A DNA stretch of 64,000 nt from Ensifer sp. LCM 4579 (lineage in GTDB: Bacteria > Pseudomonadota > Alphaproteobacteria > Rhizobiales > Rhizobiaceae), in assembly GCF_001854885.1 (NCBI RefSeq), contig NZ_MDDV01000013.1:330627-394626 (forward strand), in the 5' to 3' direction. Within the stretch, counting starts at the first letter, position 1, and every line of letters starts with the position of its first letter. The translations under genes and the position numbers were made by a program. This document shows, piece after piece, positions 1-9,852 of this stretch. Below the pieces are notes generated by a model that had not been told where the DNA came from, did no database searches, and saw only the letters and a program-made list of their open reading frames with translations.

Positions 1-1209
1 GACGCCGTCACTGTGTTCGCAGCCGTCGGCGGCGGCAATTCGCGCGTCGAGCGGCTCTTCGGCACACCACTGCTTCTCAACTCCGCAGGCGATGTCAGCG
101 TCACGCCGCAAAATTTCATCTTCGATGTCGACCGGCTGACGGCCGAGACCGGTGTACGCGCCGAGTTCGAGACGGCCGCTGTTGATCATTCGGTTACGTT
201 CCAGGTCAGTGGACTGCAGCAGCGCCTTGCCCGCGGCTCGAACTCAGGAACCGCGCAGCTAACCAATATCTACGACCCGCTTCCCCGCCCCGAGCAGGAT
301 GTGCCGCAGCCGACGCATGTACCAAGGCTCTCGGAAAACGTCTTCCACGGCTTTGCGCTTTCCGACACCATGGCGGTGCTCGATGAACGCGTGCAGCTGA
401 CCTTGGGCGGGCGCTGGCAGCACATCGACACTGAAAACTACAACACCACGACCGGTGCGGTTTCTTCGTCTTCCGACGAGAGTGCATTGACACCGCTCGC
501 CGGCATCGTCGTGAAGCCGTGGGAGAATGTCGCGTTTTACGCCAACTACGTCGAGGGCCTGAGCGTTGGAGACACCGCTCCGTCGACGGCCGTCAATTCC
601 GGCGAAACGCTCGCGCCTTACCGATCCAGGCAGTATGAGATCGGCACGAAGGTCGATCTCGGGCGGGTGGCGGTCACCGTCAGCGCCTTTCAGATCGAAA
701 AGCCCTTCGGCGTGCTTGAAGCGCGCGGCACTGATCTCGTCTTCCTCGAAGGCGGCGAGCAGCGCAACCGCGGCGTGGAGTTGAACGTTTTCGGCGAAGT
801 GACCCCCGCCATCCGAGTGCTCGGCGGCCTCACCTTCATTCACGGCGAGATCACGAAAACAAGCGTCGACACGGAGCGCGGCAATACCCCAATCGGGGTG
901 CCTGCGCTGCAGGTCAATCTGGGGGCGGAGTGGGATACGCCCTTCATGCCCGGCCTGACGCTCACCGGCAATGTCATTCACACGGACGAGCAATTCGTCA
1001 ACACGGCAAACACCCAGGAAATCCCCTCCTGGACGCGGCTTGATCTCGGCGCCCGCTACCTGACCGAGATCCACGAGAGGCCGGTCACCTTCCGCGCCGA
1101 CGTCGAGAACGTCTTCGACCTCGACTACTGGTCCGGCGTCGCAAGCTTCGGCACGCTGTCGCAGGGTGCGCCGCTCACGGTCAGGGTTTCGATGACGACC
1201 GACTTCTGA
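1..1209 (+). CDS. TonB-dependent siderophore receptor, C-terminal part (5' end outside window)
   Basis: This is the last 402 residues of an outer-membrane beta-barrel receptor that would import a ferric siderophore using TonB energy. The frame is open from base 1, so the N-terminal plug and signal peptide lie upstream of the window. The visible part alternates short amphipathic strands and ends in '...NVFDLDYW...' followed by a terminal Phe (VSMTTDF), as in siderophore receptors. It converges on the siderophore operon at 1476-9721, which makes it the likely receptor for that product; substrate is inference. The reading frame and family are clear. Confidence 0.88.
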   Translation, partial: DAVTVFAAVGGGNSRVERLFGTPLLLNSAGDVSVTPQNFIFDVDRLTAETGVRAEFETAAVDHSVTFQVSGLQQRLARGSNSGTAQLTNIYDPLPRPEQDVPQPTHVPRLSENVFHGFALSDTMAVLDERVQLTLGGRWQHIDTENYNTTTGAVSSSSDESALTPLAGIVVKPWENVAFYANYVEGLSVGDTAPSTAVNSGETLAPYRSRQYEIGTKVDLGRVAVTVSAFQIEKPFGVLEARGTDLVFLEGGEQRNRGVELNVFGEVTPAIRVLGGLTFIHGEITKTSVDTERGNTPIGVPALQVNLGAEWDTPFMPGLTLTGNVIHTDEQFVNTANTQEIPSWTRLDLGARYLTEIHERPVTFRADVENVFDLDYWSGVASFGTLSQGAPLTVRVSMTTDF

Positions 1210-1261
1210 CGGCGAGGTGAGTGTCGACGCACAAGCGACGTCCCGTCTCGGTGATATTCAT

Positions 1262-1290
1262 GAAAGCGCCGGCCACAGGCCGGCGCTTTC
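1262..1290 (+). terminator. Perfect inverted repeat after the receptor gene
   Basis: A 13-bp perfect stem (GAAAGCGCCGGCC and its complement) with a 3-nt loop lies 52 bases after the receptor stop. There is no long T run, so it may be a weak terminator or an mRNA-stabilising hairpin. It sits between two convergent transcription units. Confidence 0.6.
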
Positions 1291-1475
1291 TGCCGTTTGG
1301 CGGTAGGATCAAGTTCATCAATAGGATCGAGGCCAGCAGCGAATGGATGGAGAAATGCGAAGGCGAGGCCCTCGGTTTGAGAGCCTCGCCCGCTGACGAC
1401 TATCGGTTTCGTTTGTTGAACTTCCCCAATCCGGCTTGAGCTCCGCCATCGCCGGTTCGCCCTGTTGGATACCCG

Positions 1476-2645
1476 TCAATCCGCACTGCCGGTGAGGCTG
1501 ACGGCATAGCCGGGCCGATAGGGAATGGGCAGGAAACGGCGGTGATACTCCTCAAATGTCGCGTCCGGATCGAGCTCGGCAAACAGCTCCGGGTGAAACC
1601 ATTTCGCCAGCTGCTGGACGGCAAAGAACTCGTAGGGGCTGTTGTAGAACTGGTGCCAGATGCCGTGGAAGTTCCGCGTCTTTTGGGCCGCGATGTCGGT
1701 GTAAGCGCTGCGGCTGGTGAACCACTCAAGTTTTTCGCGGGTCACCTTTGGATCGGCGCCGGGGCCGAGCGGGATCCAATGTCCACCGGGCACATAGGCC
1801 TCCCAGTCGGCGCTGGTGACGACGACATGTTCAGGATTGGCGGCGATCACCTGTTCGGGATTGAGCTGTCCGAAGGTCGTGGGAAGAATGTCGCTGCCGA
1901 TATTGTGGCCACCGGCAAGCTCGACATATTTGCCGAAGTTTTCCGCGCCGAAGGAAAGGCAGCAATCTTCGGCATAGCCGCCGATCCGCTCGATGAATAT
2001 TCGGGGCCGCTCCGGTTTCGCCCGGGCGATAACCTCGGTGACGCGCGCCATCGCCTCGCGACGGAACGCGATGATCTCTTCCGCGCGCGCCTCGCGCCCC
2101 ATGATCTTGCCGAGCAGGCGAATGGTCGGCTCGGTGTTCTTCAGCGGATAGTGGCGGAAGTCGATGTAGAGGACCGGAATGTTCAGCTCAGCCAGCTTCT
2201 CGATATATTTGGCATCCTCGTTGGCGCGCATGGCCTCGAGATTGAGCAGGACTACGTCGGGCTTCTGGACGATGGTCGATTCGATGTCGATCAGACCGTT
2301 CTCCTTGCCTGCGAAGGCCGGAACCTCTGCCAATTTTGGATGGGCCTCAAGATACTGCCGATAGGTGGCAGGGTCCGCCTCGATCAGGTCGTTTCGCCAG
2401 GCGACGACGCGCGCCAGTGGATCGTCCGGCTCGAGCGAGGCAATGAGGTAGAGCTGCCGGCCCTCTCCGAGAAGAATGCGCTTGACGGGCGCGTGCACGC
2501 TCACTTGCCGGCCGGCAATGTCGGTGACGGTGATCGGTGCTTGCGGGGATGCTGTCTGTTCGCCGGCAATGACGTTTGCCAGGCCGAAGATCATCAAGAC
2601 AAGAGCTGTCAACATGGCACGCGCCAACAAACAATGTTTCGACAC
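1476..2645 (-). CDS. Iron-siderophore ABC transporter periplasmic binding protein
   Basis: A 389-residue periplasmic binding protein of the FepB/FecB class. Residues 1-27 form a signal peptide (hydrophobic LTALVLMIFGLANVIAG), followed by the usual opening ITVTDIAGRQVSV. The GTG start is supported by AAAGGAG just upstream, which overlaps the stop of the exporter gene (12-base gap). It is the last gene of the siderophore operon, and no permease or ATPase follows it. It is a clear paralogue of the protein at 46877-48010, sharing GEGRQ, DCC.SFG.ENFGK and WHQFYN.PY motifs. It probably delivers the returning ferric siderophore to a permease encoded elsewhere, perhaps at 48182-50004. Confidence 0.88.
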   Translation of the reverse strand: MSKHCLLARAMLTALVLMIFGLANVIAGEQTASPQAPITVTDIAGRQVSVHAPVKRILLGEGRQLYLIASLEPDDPLARVVAWRNDLIEADPATYRQYLEAHPKLAEVPAFAGKENGLIDIESTIVQKPDVVLLNLEAMRANEDAKYIEKLAELNIPVLYIDFRHYPLKNTEPTIRLLGKIMGREARAEEIIAFRREAMARVTEVIARAKPERPRIFIERIGGYAEDCCLSFGAENFGKYVELAGGHNIGSDILPTTFGQLNPEQVIAANPEHVVVTSADWEAYVPGGHWIPLGPGADPKVTREKLEWFTSRSAYTDIAAQKTRNFHGIWHQFYNSPYEFFAVQQLAKWFHPELFAELDPDATFEEYHRRFLPIPYRPGYAVSLTGSAD

Positions 2646-2657
2646 GATATTTCTCCT

Positions 2658-3872
2658 TTACCGAAGTGATTGGCGCGACCTGAGCCACAGGCCGAGCGCC
2701 ACGAAAAATGACAGGCCATAGAGGCCCGAGACGAGCGGAAAGGCAGCTTCGAGCCCGAAATGTTGCGTGGCGGCGACCCCCGCAATGATGCCGACGACGG
2801 AAGCACCCTGCTGGCAGGTCTGCGCCACCCCCAGGACGGAGCCCTGCTTTTCACTTCGCGTGGCTGCCGAAACGAGCGACAGGAGAACCGGCGTGGTTCC
2901 TCCGAGGAGCGCGCCCCAGGTGAAATAGAGCGCTGCGAAGAGCCCTATGACGTGCGTCGAGTCCGCCAGCCCGGTAATGATGGAGCATCCGCCGGCGATC
3001 ACCACGCTCCATCCCAGGACAAAGGACGGCGCTCGCCCCTCGAAGCTCCGTGCCCACATCGGCGCTGCCACCACGAAGCCGAGCGCAAGAAGGCCATAGC
3101 TCAAGCCGGTGATCCAATGCCGGGCGCCGTAAACCTCAGACATATAGAGGGAAAAGGGCACCTGCAGCACCATCCTGCTTGCAAGCAGCATTCCCATCAG
3201 CCCGAAAACTCCGATGACCGGTACGCCGGTAGAAGGCGGGTGTGATACCGCTGTCGCCTTCGCCGCCACCATGAGATCTCTTCCTTCCGGCAAAACGGGC
3301 AGGCTCGCCCAGGCGACGGCGGCACAGAATGCGCAGATCACGCCGGCGGTGAGGTTGACGGTCGCGAAAGGCAAGGCGTCGAGGATGATCCCGCCGAGAA
3401 AGGCGCCCCCGAGCGAGCCGACATTCGTCGCCACCTGCAGCCAGGCGAAGAGGCGGGCGCGGTCGCGCCCGCCGGTTACCTGCACCCCATAGGCCTGGGC
3501 CGGCGCGATGTAGCCAGCGCAGGCACCTTGCAGGAATCGCAGCATCAGAATGGTCCAGACGTCCTCGGCAAAAGCGACGAGGAGTTGCGTCACCGCCAAG
3601 CCAGTCAGCGCGCGCACCATCATGAGGCGATTGCCATAGCGGTCGCCCATCCGCCCCCAAAAGGCGCTCGTCAGGGACACGCCAAGCATGGGGCAGACAT
3701 AGACGCCAATTCCCGCCAGGCCGAAAACGCTGTCGGAAGCGCTCAGCGCCTTTATCTGGATCGGCCAGAAAGGACCGCTCATCTCCATGGCGCCCATGGA
3801 GATGAATTGAAGTCCGAATAGCAGCGCGAAGACGGGTCCGAAGCCGCGCAGGGCCGCGACTGTACCGGTCAT
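2658..3872 (-). CDS. MFS transporter, probable siderophore exporter
   Basis: A 404-residue major facilitator protein with about 12 hydrophobic segments. The loop between TM2 and TM3 carries the MFS signature around [14 protein letters not shown]. The start chosen ([10 protein letters not shown]) overlaps the upstream NIS synthetase stop by 4 bases (ATGA), which fixes it against a 67-residue longer reading that would run into that gene. Position between the NIS synthetase and the binding protein suggests it exports the finished siderophore, as MFS proteins do in other NIS clusters. The substrate is inferred from context. Confidence 0.85.
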   Translation of the reverse strand: MTGTVAALRGFGPVFALLFGLQFISMGAMEMSGPFWPIQIKALSASDSVFGLAGIGVYVCPMLGVSLTSAFWGRMGDRYGNRLMMVRALTGLAVTQLLVAFAEDVWTILMLRFLQGACAGYIAPAQAYGVQVTGGRDRARLFAWLQVATNVGSLGGAFLGGIILDALPFATVNLTAGVICAFCAAVAWASLPVLPEGRDLMVAAKATAVSHPPSTGVPVIGVFGLMGMLLASRMVLQVPFSLYMSEVYGARHWITGLSYGLLALGFVVAAPMWARSFEGRAPSFVLGWSVVIAGGCSIITGLADSTHVIGLFAALYFTWGALLGGTTPVLLSLVSAATRSEKQGSVLGVAQTCQQGASVVGIIAGVAATQHFGLEAAFPLVSGLYGLSFFVALGLWLRSRQSLR

Positions 3873-5755
3873 TCTGCACTCGCCAGCGGATTGGGCAATT
3901 GGTGCTCGACGCGGTAGTCGCGATAGCGCTCGAGATGCATCCTTAGGACCGACCGTGTCGGCCAGGGCCGTTCGAGGAAGGCATGGCGTTCCTCGAGCCA
4001 GAACGCATCCGACAGCATGCGCGGCCGCAACGCCTCGAACGCCTCTTCCGTCTCTTCCCCGAGAATGCGCCAAAGACGGTCATCCGCCAGCGAATATTGT
4101 TCGGTTAAGCAAAGGGCGATCTCGTGAAGATGGCAGACAAAGCAGGCATCGATGACGAAGGAGCGCACGAGGCTGATATCGTCGTCGAAGGTGGTTGGCA
4201 GAATGCCTTTTCGACTGAACGGCTTCAGCTCATAGCCGCGCTCCCTGAAGAGCGGTGCAAAGCTGCGGCCGTCGCCGAAATCGCGGATCAAGAGCTTTCG
4301 TGGCAGGCCGCGATCGTCGAATAGGATCGTGCTGTTTTGCTGATGCGCCTCAAACGCGATTCCGTAAAGGAGATACATGGCCAGTGTCGGTCGGACAACG
4401 GTGCGTGCGTAGAGCCGGAAGAATGCGGCGACCGCCGCTTCGCTCTCGTCGCCGCTTCGTCCGATAAGCTCGCAGATCAGCGGCCGTCCGTCGACCGGGC
4501 CAGCTGTCAGGAGCGCGGCAACGGCCACCGGCAGCAGGCCGTCTCGACGGGCAATCGCATCGGTGTTGCGATAGACCACCGACAGAAAGCGGCCCGGATG
4601 TTCATCGCCGGTTTCGGGATGATGCAGGATCGCTCCCAACTCCTCGGTGAATATCTCCAGCTCGCTCCTGAGATCATCCTCCTTCGACAGCATGTCGGAA
4701 ATCATCGTGCTGAGACGTGGCCCCATATGAATCGACTTGGCCTGCAGCGTCCGCTGCTCGCTCGTCATCCAGATCGCGACCGGCAGCTTGATGAATGGCC
4801 TAGGGTCCCGCGTTTCCGGCAGCATCGTGCGGAAGGACATTGACGGCAGCGTTTCGATTTCCGGGCCTTGCGGGTCGAAAACGTCAGCCTCGATCTCAGG
4901 CGCGAATTCCCGTTGGACGAAGTTCTCCAGATGCCAGGCGTGCACGGGCAGAGGCAGCCAATCCGCAGGCGATTTACCGCGCTCTCGGAGGGCCTCCGCC
5001 CACTCGCGCCAGAGGTACGGAAAGTTCTCGGCGAACCATTCCGAATAGCCGCCGACATGCGGCATCTTCTCCACATAGGCCCAGCCGCTGCGCAACGCGG
5101 CGATCCGCAGGCGCACGCGAGCGCCGAATTCCGGCGACAAGGCAGCGACATCGCCCGGCGCCAGGCCAGGCTTGGCCTTCCATGTCGGATAGAAGGGATG
5201 TCCCTCAAGTGCGCCCCATTGGTCAAGCGTCATGGCAACCAGATGCGGCGGCAAGCTCTCTTCGAGGTAGGCAAGGAAACCGGTTGCGTCTGCCTGGCCG
5301 ATCTGCTCGCGGAGTTCGGCGCTCCAGCGTTCCCGATGTCGCCGTGCGAGAATGTCGTTGCGCATGCTGTTGTCCACGTCGCGGACGAAGTGCTCCAGGC
5401 CGTCGGCCGCAGGGGCAACCGCGAGCGATGGCGCAACCTCCCGCATCAGGACGGACGGATCCTCGATCCGACGTCGGGCACCGCTTGCGTCCAAGATCTC
5501 GATTTGCCCGCGGTTCTGAAAAGTTCCGGCGGGCGCCAGGCGAAGATCGGAAAAATGCAGTACGCGGCGCGTCTGCCAAAGCGGCAACCAGGCCTGGCGG
5601 CCGTCGCGAGCCCGTAGCAGTGCATCCGGATCCAACAGGCGTTCCGCGAAGAGGCAACGGACCAGACGCTTTATCGCATTTCGCGCCGCGTTCGTTAGAA
5701 GCTCCTTATCGTCTGAGGGGATCTGAGCAGTTGCGGAAGAAATCTTCTCGTCCAT
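3869..5755 (-). CDS. IucA/IucC-family NIS siderophore synthetase
   Basis: A 628-residue NRPS-independent siderophore synthetase. These enzymes adenylate a carboxylate (citrate, malate or a relative) and pass it to an amine. The hallmark [14 protein letters not shown] lies at residues 184-197, and further family motifs follow: [22 protein letters not shown] and RDFGDG. Full length for the family. The start MDEKISS is set by a TGATG junction with the upstream opine dehydrogenase gene. In this operon it would make the final amide bond; malate onto the lysine epsilon-amine is my proposal, but substrate choice cannot be read from the sequence. Confidence 0.93.
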   Translation of the reverse strand: MDEKISSATAQIPSDDKELLTNAARNAIKRLVRCLFAERLLDPDALLRARDGRQAWLPLWQTRRVLHFSDLRLAPAGTFQNRGQIEILDASGARRRIEDPSVLMREVAPSLAVAPAADGLEHFVRDVDNSMRNDILARRHRERWSAELREQIGQADATGFLAYLEESLPPHLVAMTLDQWGALEGHPFYPTWKAKPGLAPGDVAALSPEFGARVRLRIAALRSGWAYVEKMPHVGGYSEWFAENFPYLWREWAEALRERGKSPADWLPLPVHAWHLENFVQREFAPEIEADVFDPQGPEIETLPSMSFRTMLPETRDPRPFIKLPVAIWMTSEQRTLQAKSIHMGPRLSTMISDMLSKEDDLRSELEIFTEELGAILHHPETGDEHPGRFLSVVYRNTDAIARRDGLLPVAVAALLTAGPVDGRPLICELIGRSGDESEAAVAAFFRLYARTVVRPTLAMYLLYGIAFEAHQQNSTILFDDRGLPRKLLIRDFGDGRSFAPLFRERGYELKPFSRKGILPTTFDDDISLVRSFVIDACFVCHLHEIALCLTEQYSLADDRLWRILGEETEEAFEALRPRMLSDAFWLEERHAFLERPWPTRSVLRMHLERYRDYRVEHQLPNPLASAE

Positions 5756-6894
5756 CAGGCTGCCTCCGGCCAATCCGAGGGTACATATGCGGGCGCTCCG
5801 GCGGCCAGGCCGCCGTGAGAGTCGCGCGCCCATCGATAGGTCTTGGCAATGGCCGGTACGGCCACATCGAGCCGTTCGGCCATTGTGACGAGCAATGCCT
5901 GTCCGAAGGCTATGTCCTCATGGAAGGCGCGGCTTTCGCGATCGACGACGAATCCGGGGCCAGATGGGTTGGCAACCAGGGGGGCTCGGACGTCGGCATA
6001 GGCGCGATTTGTGCGTAGAAGCGTGTACATGGTCCGGGCGTCCGCGATCTGGTCGCCGTAGGCTTCGATCAATTCCTGCTGAAGTGGCTTCACGGAGCTT
6101 AGATCAATGCCCAGACGCGCTTCGCTTGCGCGGCGGATGGCCTGGTTTTCCGCATCGCAAGCCTCCAGGAGCTCGGCGGCCGCCTGCGGGCAATCGCTCC
6201 ACCAGCACAGGGGCTCGTCGAACGGCCTGTTCTCCCACGGCGCGCCGGGGCCGATGAGCGCGTAAAGGACGGCGGGATGCATCAGCGCATTGCCCGGCGT
6301 CAGCGTGATTTCGAGATAGTCCCGTAGCAGGGTGACGGGCGCCTCATACAGGCGATCCAGCATGGCCGCGAGTGCGGTACCGCTTGCCGCGCTTTCACGC
6401 CGATGCAGAGCAACGAAGAGCTCCGCCTTGGCACCGCCCATGCGCACGCTGTGGCCGGGGATCAGGTCGAAGGCGATGTGGGGCACATCCTTCATGCCCC
6501 AGATCACCACGTTTTCGCGCTCCGAAAAGACCTTCGCCGCGAGCCAATCGAAGCCGCAAAAGCCGGGGATTGCTCCAACATAGACTTTTTTATCCCAGGG
6601 CAGGTGCGGCGCTATCTGGTTCAGGAGGGCCGCTCTCGCCTGGGCGGGCTGCGTGACGATGACAAGGTCGGCACTATCGAGCGCCTTGGCCGGATCGGTT
6701 CCGACATGATCGGGTCTGGCGGCTATTACGCGACCGTCTCGCGTCTCCGCCTGCCAGACGCCATCACCGGCCGTCCTTCGATCGGCCAAAGCGGTGGAGT
6801 TGGTCAGGACGGAGACCTCGACGCCTGGAACCTGCTTGAACAGGATCGCGTTCAAGTGCCCTGTATGGCCTGCGCCGCAAATGGTCACCTTCAT
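5755..6894 (-). CDS. Opine dehydrogenase (octopine/nopaline dehydrogenase family)
   Basis: A 379-residue NAD(P)-dependent enzyme. It has an N-terminal Rossmann fold beginning MKVTICGAGHTGH and a C-terminal octopine dehydrogenase domain with the conserved PGNALMHP segment (N202, H206), where the family's catalytic His lies. Such enzymes reductively condense an amine with a 2-oxo acid. The start is fixed by a 4-base ATGA overlap with the SbnA-like gene. Opine dehydrogenases also finish metallophores such as staphylopine. Here it would plausibly join pyruvate to a free primary amine, giving a carboxyethyl-amine as in rhizobactin. The family is clear; the substrates are inferred. Confidence 0.9.
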   Translation of the reverse strand: MKVTICGAGHTGHLNAILFKQVPGVEVSVLTNSTALADRRTAGDGVWQAETRDGRVIAARPDHVGTDPAKALDSADLVIVTQPAQARAALLNQIAPHLPWDKKVYVGAIPGFCGFDWLAAKVFSERENVVIWGMKDVPHIAFDLIPGHSVRMGGAKAELFVALHRRESAASGTALAAMLDRLYEAPVTLLRDYLEITLTPGNALMHPAVLYALIGPGAPWENRPFDEPLCWWSDCPQAAAELLEACDAENQAIRRASEARLGIDLSSVKPLQQELIEAYGDQIADARTMYTLLRTNRAYADVRAPLVANPSGPGFVVDRESRAFHEDIAFGQALLVTMAERLDVAVPAIAKTYRWARDSHGGLAAGAPAYVPSDWPEAA

Positions 6895-7901
6895 GCCGCG
6901 CACGCCCTTGCGGCGAGCCAGCCGTCCAGTTGGGCGGCGATAGCTGGATCGAACAGGCGGCGCTTCGCCATCCATTCGTCGTCGAATATCGTGCCCAGAT
7001 ACTTTTCTCCGCCATCCGCAACCGTCGTCACGATCGTGCCGGTCAGCTTGCCAGCGGCGATGAATTCCATCGCCTTGTAGATGGCGCCACCCGTCGAGCC
7101 GCCCACCAGCAGCCCCTTGCGCCGGGCCATGTAGCGCGCCGTCTCGAAGGCTTCGGTATCCGTCACCTGGACACCCTCGTCGATGCAGCCGTAATCTAGC
7201 ACTTTGCCCACTTCGTCTCCCGCCGGCGTGCCGGTGCCCGATTGGTAGTAGGGATGCCCCGGTTTGCCGAAGACGATCGAGCCAGCCGGCTCGACTGCGA
7301 TCGTATGCACAGCCGGGTTGTGGCGCTTGAGCCGCTGGGATATCCCGGTCATGGAGCCACCTGTCCCGACGCAGCCGACAAAGGCATCGATTCCGTCCGG
7401 GAGTTGGGTCAGCAACTCATCGACCAGACCGGCATAGCCTTCCGGATTTGCCGGGTTATCGGATTGATTCATGAACAATGCGCCTGGAAGCTGAGCGCCT
7501 AGCTGCGCGGCTAATCTTTGTCGTTCGACGACAGCAACCTCGTCCTCTCGGAAATCGCCTTCGACGTAGCGGATTTCGGCGCCGAGCGCCCGCATCATAC
7601 GGATCTTGTCGGGTGCCGCATGGTGATCCACCACCGCGATGAAACGCAAACCGAACTCCAGTGCCGCCAGCGCCAAGCCCGTTCCGGTGTTTCCGGAGGA
7701 TGATTCGACGATTGTGCCGCCCGGTGCGAGGCGCCCGTCTTGAAGCGCGGCGACCACCATGCTGCGCGCCATGCGGTCCTTCATCGAGCCGCCGGGATTG
7801 TTCTTCTCGATCTTCAGCACCAGAGTGGCGTCCCGGTTGGGGACCTCGATCGACATCACCGGCGTCTGGCCGATCAATTGCGTTACGGTCGTATGCAGCA
7901 T
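6891..7901 (-). CDS. SbnA-like PLP-dependent synthase (cysteine synthase fold)
   Basis: A 336-residue fold-type II PLP enzyme. The cofactor Lys is K41 in GGSMKDR, the substrate-binding loop is SSSGNTGTG (67-75), and the phosphate loop is GTGGS (179-183). The closest recognised role is SbnA, which joins O-phosphoserine to an amino acid amine (glutamate in staphyloferrin B synthesis). Plain cysteine synthase is the alternative, but the neighbours are SbnH-, SbnI- and IucA/C-like genes. The operon has no SbnB-like oxidative cleavage enzyme, so the new C-N bond may be kept in the product. Confidence 0.88.
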   Translation of the reverse strand: MLHTTVTQLIGQTPVMSIEVPNRDATLVLKIEKNNPGGSMKDRMARSMVVAALQDGRLAPGGTIVESSSGNTGTGLALAALEFGLRFIAVVDHHAAPDKIRMMRALGAEIRYVEGDFREDEVAVVERQRLAAQLGAQLPGALFMNQSDNPANPEGYAGLVDELLTQLPDGIDAFVGCVGTGGSMTGISQRLKRHNPAVHTIAVEPAGSIVFGKPGHPYYQSGTGTPAGDEVGKVLDYGCIDEGVQVTDTEAFETARYMARRKGLLVGGSTGGAIYKAMEFIAAGKLTGTIVTTVADGGEKYLGTIFDDEWMAKRRLFDPAIAAQLDGWLAARACAA

Positions 7902-9293
7902 CTAAGCCTCCTCAACTGTGTCGGGAACGAGATAGGGCTGCCCTTGCGCGTCCCCTGCAACACGGAGGCGGGCGGGCATCGGGTGACGGTGGAATTCGTT
8001 TTCGAGAATATCCATTTGGTAGCCGCCGGTATTGGCGAAGACGAGCAGATCGCCGGCTTGCGGCGCGACGGAGAAGGACAGCCACCTGTTGCTGAGCACG
8101 TCCTCGTCGAGGCAGCTGTGCCCGGCGAGATAGGCGCGGACCGGAGGTGTCGCGGAGAGCGGCGGTCCCGGTGCCGGCACATGAGCGGCCGGCACATGAA
8201 TGGGATCGATCAGGAACTCGGAAGCAAACCAGGTTTCGCAGGCGCTGAAGCTGCTGCCCTCGACGAAAATGACGTGCGTATCCGGGCCGAGAGCCTTTAC
8301 ACGCGAGATCTTGAAGACTGAGACGGCTGTCTGGTCCGCCAGCGCGCGACCCGGCTCCATCGCCAGGGAAAGCCCCTCACGCGTGAAATAGTCGGCGACG
8401 CTTCGGCCTTGCGCCATCTCTGCCTGCAAGAGCCGGTACAGCCAATCGGCGGCGGAAAAACTGCCGCCATAGGGATAGAAGGATTCCGGTAATTTTCCGG
8501 TGCGGTAGTCGTCGGTCGTCTGCGCGGCGAGATGGTCCCGGTATTTGATCGGATCGACATACTGGATCGGCAGGCCGCCGCCAATGTCGATCATGCGCGG
8601 AGAAAATCCCATTCGGCAGGCTTCCGTAATGAGGTCGGCAGCCTCCCTCAACGCTGCGGCGCGGCTCTCCCATCTGTAGCCGCTGAGGTGGAAATGAACG
8701 CCGTCGAAACGCAATTGCCTTTCGCCGGAAAGCCGCGCGAGGCAATGAGCGATGGCGTCGGCCGGCATGCCGAAGCGGCTCTTGCTGTGGTCGCCCGGTC
8801 GCAGGCGCAAAACGATTGGCTGCGGGCTCGTCCTTGCCGGCAGAGCGCCGATCAAATCCTCCAACTCTTCCGGGGAATCCACTGATATCAGCGCACCGCA
8901 GCCGAGCAGTTCTCTGTGGAACGCATTCGACTTCGCCGGTCCCGTCGCCACAAGCCTTGCGCCATCGGCCCCGAGCCGCCTTGCGTCCCGAAGTTCATAA
9001 AGGCTGGAAACGTCAATTCCAGCGCCTGCGCCGAGTGCCGTTCGCATCAGCCCGGCGGACTTGTTGACCTTCGCCCCATAATAGATCGCATGCCGGACGC
9101 CGTTCTCCATCAGAACGCCTCTCAGGGCGGCAAGGTTGTCCTGAAGGGCTTCCGGCCAGATGAGGTTCAGCGGCGAGCCGTAGCGGTCAACCCAGTCGAA
9201 TAGAAGGGAACGGTGCCGGGTGAGGAGTTCCGCGGTCGTCGATCGCAGAATCGGTGGTAGCCCATGGCCGATTTTCTGACCATGAAGCGTCAT
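7902..9293 (-). CDS. SbnH-like PLP decarboxylase (diaminopimelate/ornithine decarboxylase family)
   Basis: A 463-residue fold-type III PLP decarboxylase. The N-terminal alanine-racemase-like barrel carries the cofactor Lys K75 in YYGAKVNKS, then HFHLSG and the glycine-rich DIGGG phosphate site. EPGRAL and a beta-barrel domain follow. The start overlaps the upstream gene stop by 4 bases (ATGA), and its stop directly abuts the SbnA-like start. In staphyloferrin B synthesis SbnH decarboxylates a diaminopropionate unit to give a diaminoethane bridge. The same chemistry on the SbnA-like product would give the aminoethyl bridge of rhizobactin. Lysine-biosynthetic LysA is less likely given the operon. 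Confidence 0.87.
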   Translation of the reverse strand: MTLHGQKIGHGLPPILRSTTAELLTRHRSLLFDWVDRYGSPLNLIWPEALQDNLAALRGVLMENGVRHAIYYGAKVNKSAGLMRTALGAGAGIDVSSLYELRDARRLGADGARLVATGPAKSNAFHRELLGCGALISVDSPEELEDLIGALPARTSPQPIVLRLRPGDHSKSRFGMPADAIAHCLARLSGERQLRFDGVHFHLSGYRWESRAAALREAADLITEACRMGFSPRMIDIGGGLPIQYVDPIKYRDHLAAQTTDDYRTGKLPESFYPYGGSFSAADWLYRLLQAEMAQGRSVADYFTREGLSLAMEPGRALADQTAVSVFKISRVKALGPDTHVIFVEGSSFSACETWFASEFLIDPIHVPAAHVPAPGPPLSATPPVRAYLAGHSCLDEDVLSNRWLSFSVAPQAGDLLVFANTGGYQMDILENEFHRHPMPARLRVAGDAQGQPYLVPDTVEEA

Positions 9294-9721
9294 GACAAAG
9301 CCCCCCCGGAAAAACCGGGCGCGATGACCGTCGGAACGGAACCGTACAAGACTTCAAGTGGCACATCGCATGCCGGCAGGCCTTTGGCGAAAACGTGTCG
9401 CGTCGTCTTGTATGGAAATTTGCGGCCACTGCGCGCCATGTCGAAGATATCGCCCGGCGTGACCCTCTCCTCGGGACGCCAGCTCTCCACGCGCACCGAA
9501 TCGTAGTCGAGAAGAACGACCGGCACAGCTGTGAGCCTGAGGCGATGCGCAACCGTCAACCGGTGATGGCCGTCCATCACGAACAAGGCGTGCTTCTCTG
9601 CCGTGATTGGCGCGGTCCAGGAGCCCTCTTTCAGGATTTTGGCCTGCAGTGCATCGACGCTGTCGAGATTCACTTCTTCGGTCGGAATCAAACGTGCTGG
9701 GGAGAGAAGGCAATATTCCAT
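9290..9721 (-). CDS. SbnI-like ParB/sulfiredoxin-fold protein, probable serine kinase
   Basis: A 143-residue protein consisting almost only of a ParB/Srx-type domain with a [14 protein letters not shown] segment (DGHHR at 50-54). That motif is shared with SbnI and archaeal SerK, which phosphorylate free L-serine to O-phosphoserine, the substrate of SbnA. It is the first gene of the operon; GAGGG precedes the chosen ATG, and the reading 64 residues longer would run through the iron box and a repeat. It is much shorter than SbnI of Staphylococcus (about 250 residues). A DNA-binding ParB role is unlikely in this setting. Function is inferred from motif plus context. Confidence 0.75.
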   Translation of the reverse strand: MEYCLLSPARLIPTEEVNLDSVDALQAKILKEGSWTAPITAEKHALFVMDGHHRLTVAHRLRLTAVPVVLLDYDSVRVESWRPEERVTPGDIFDMARSGRKFPYKTTRHVFAKGLPACDVPLEVLYGSVPTVIAPGFSGGALS

Positions 9722-9765
9722 GCAGACAGGCCCTCGCGCTTGTTCTTTGCATCGCTTATTTATCT

Positions 9766-9780
9766 TGAGTAAAATAGTCA
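9766..9780 (-). promoter_or_regulatory. Candidate RirA iron box (TGA-N9-TCA)
   Basis: TGAGTAAAATAGTCA matches the TGA-N9-TCA 'IRO box' known from RirA-repressed rhizobial iron genes. It lies 45 bases upstream of the first siderophore gene. On the minus strand it begins inside a TTGACT hexamer that could be the -35 element, so bound repressor would block the promoter when iron is plentiful. Confidence 0.65.
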
Positions 9781-9852
9781 AGATTGGTTCGCTAATAGCC
9801 AGCCATGATTGTGGCGTCAATAGCGTTCGCAATGATCGATTGCTTGAAGTGC

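Noticed and set aside
1362-1390. A second terminator for the siderophore operon (GGCGAGGC...GCCTCGCC)
   Set aside because: The stem is only 8 bp with a 13-base loop and no T run; too weak to list as a feature.
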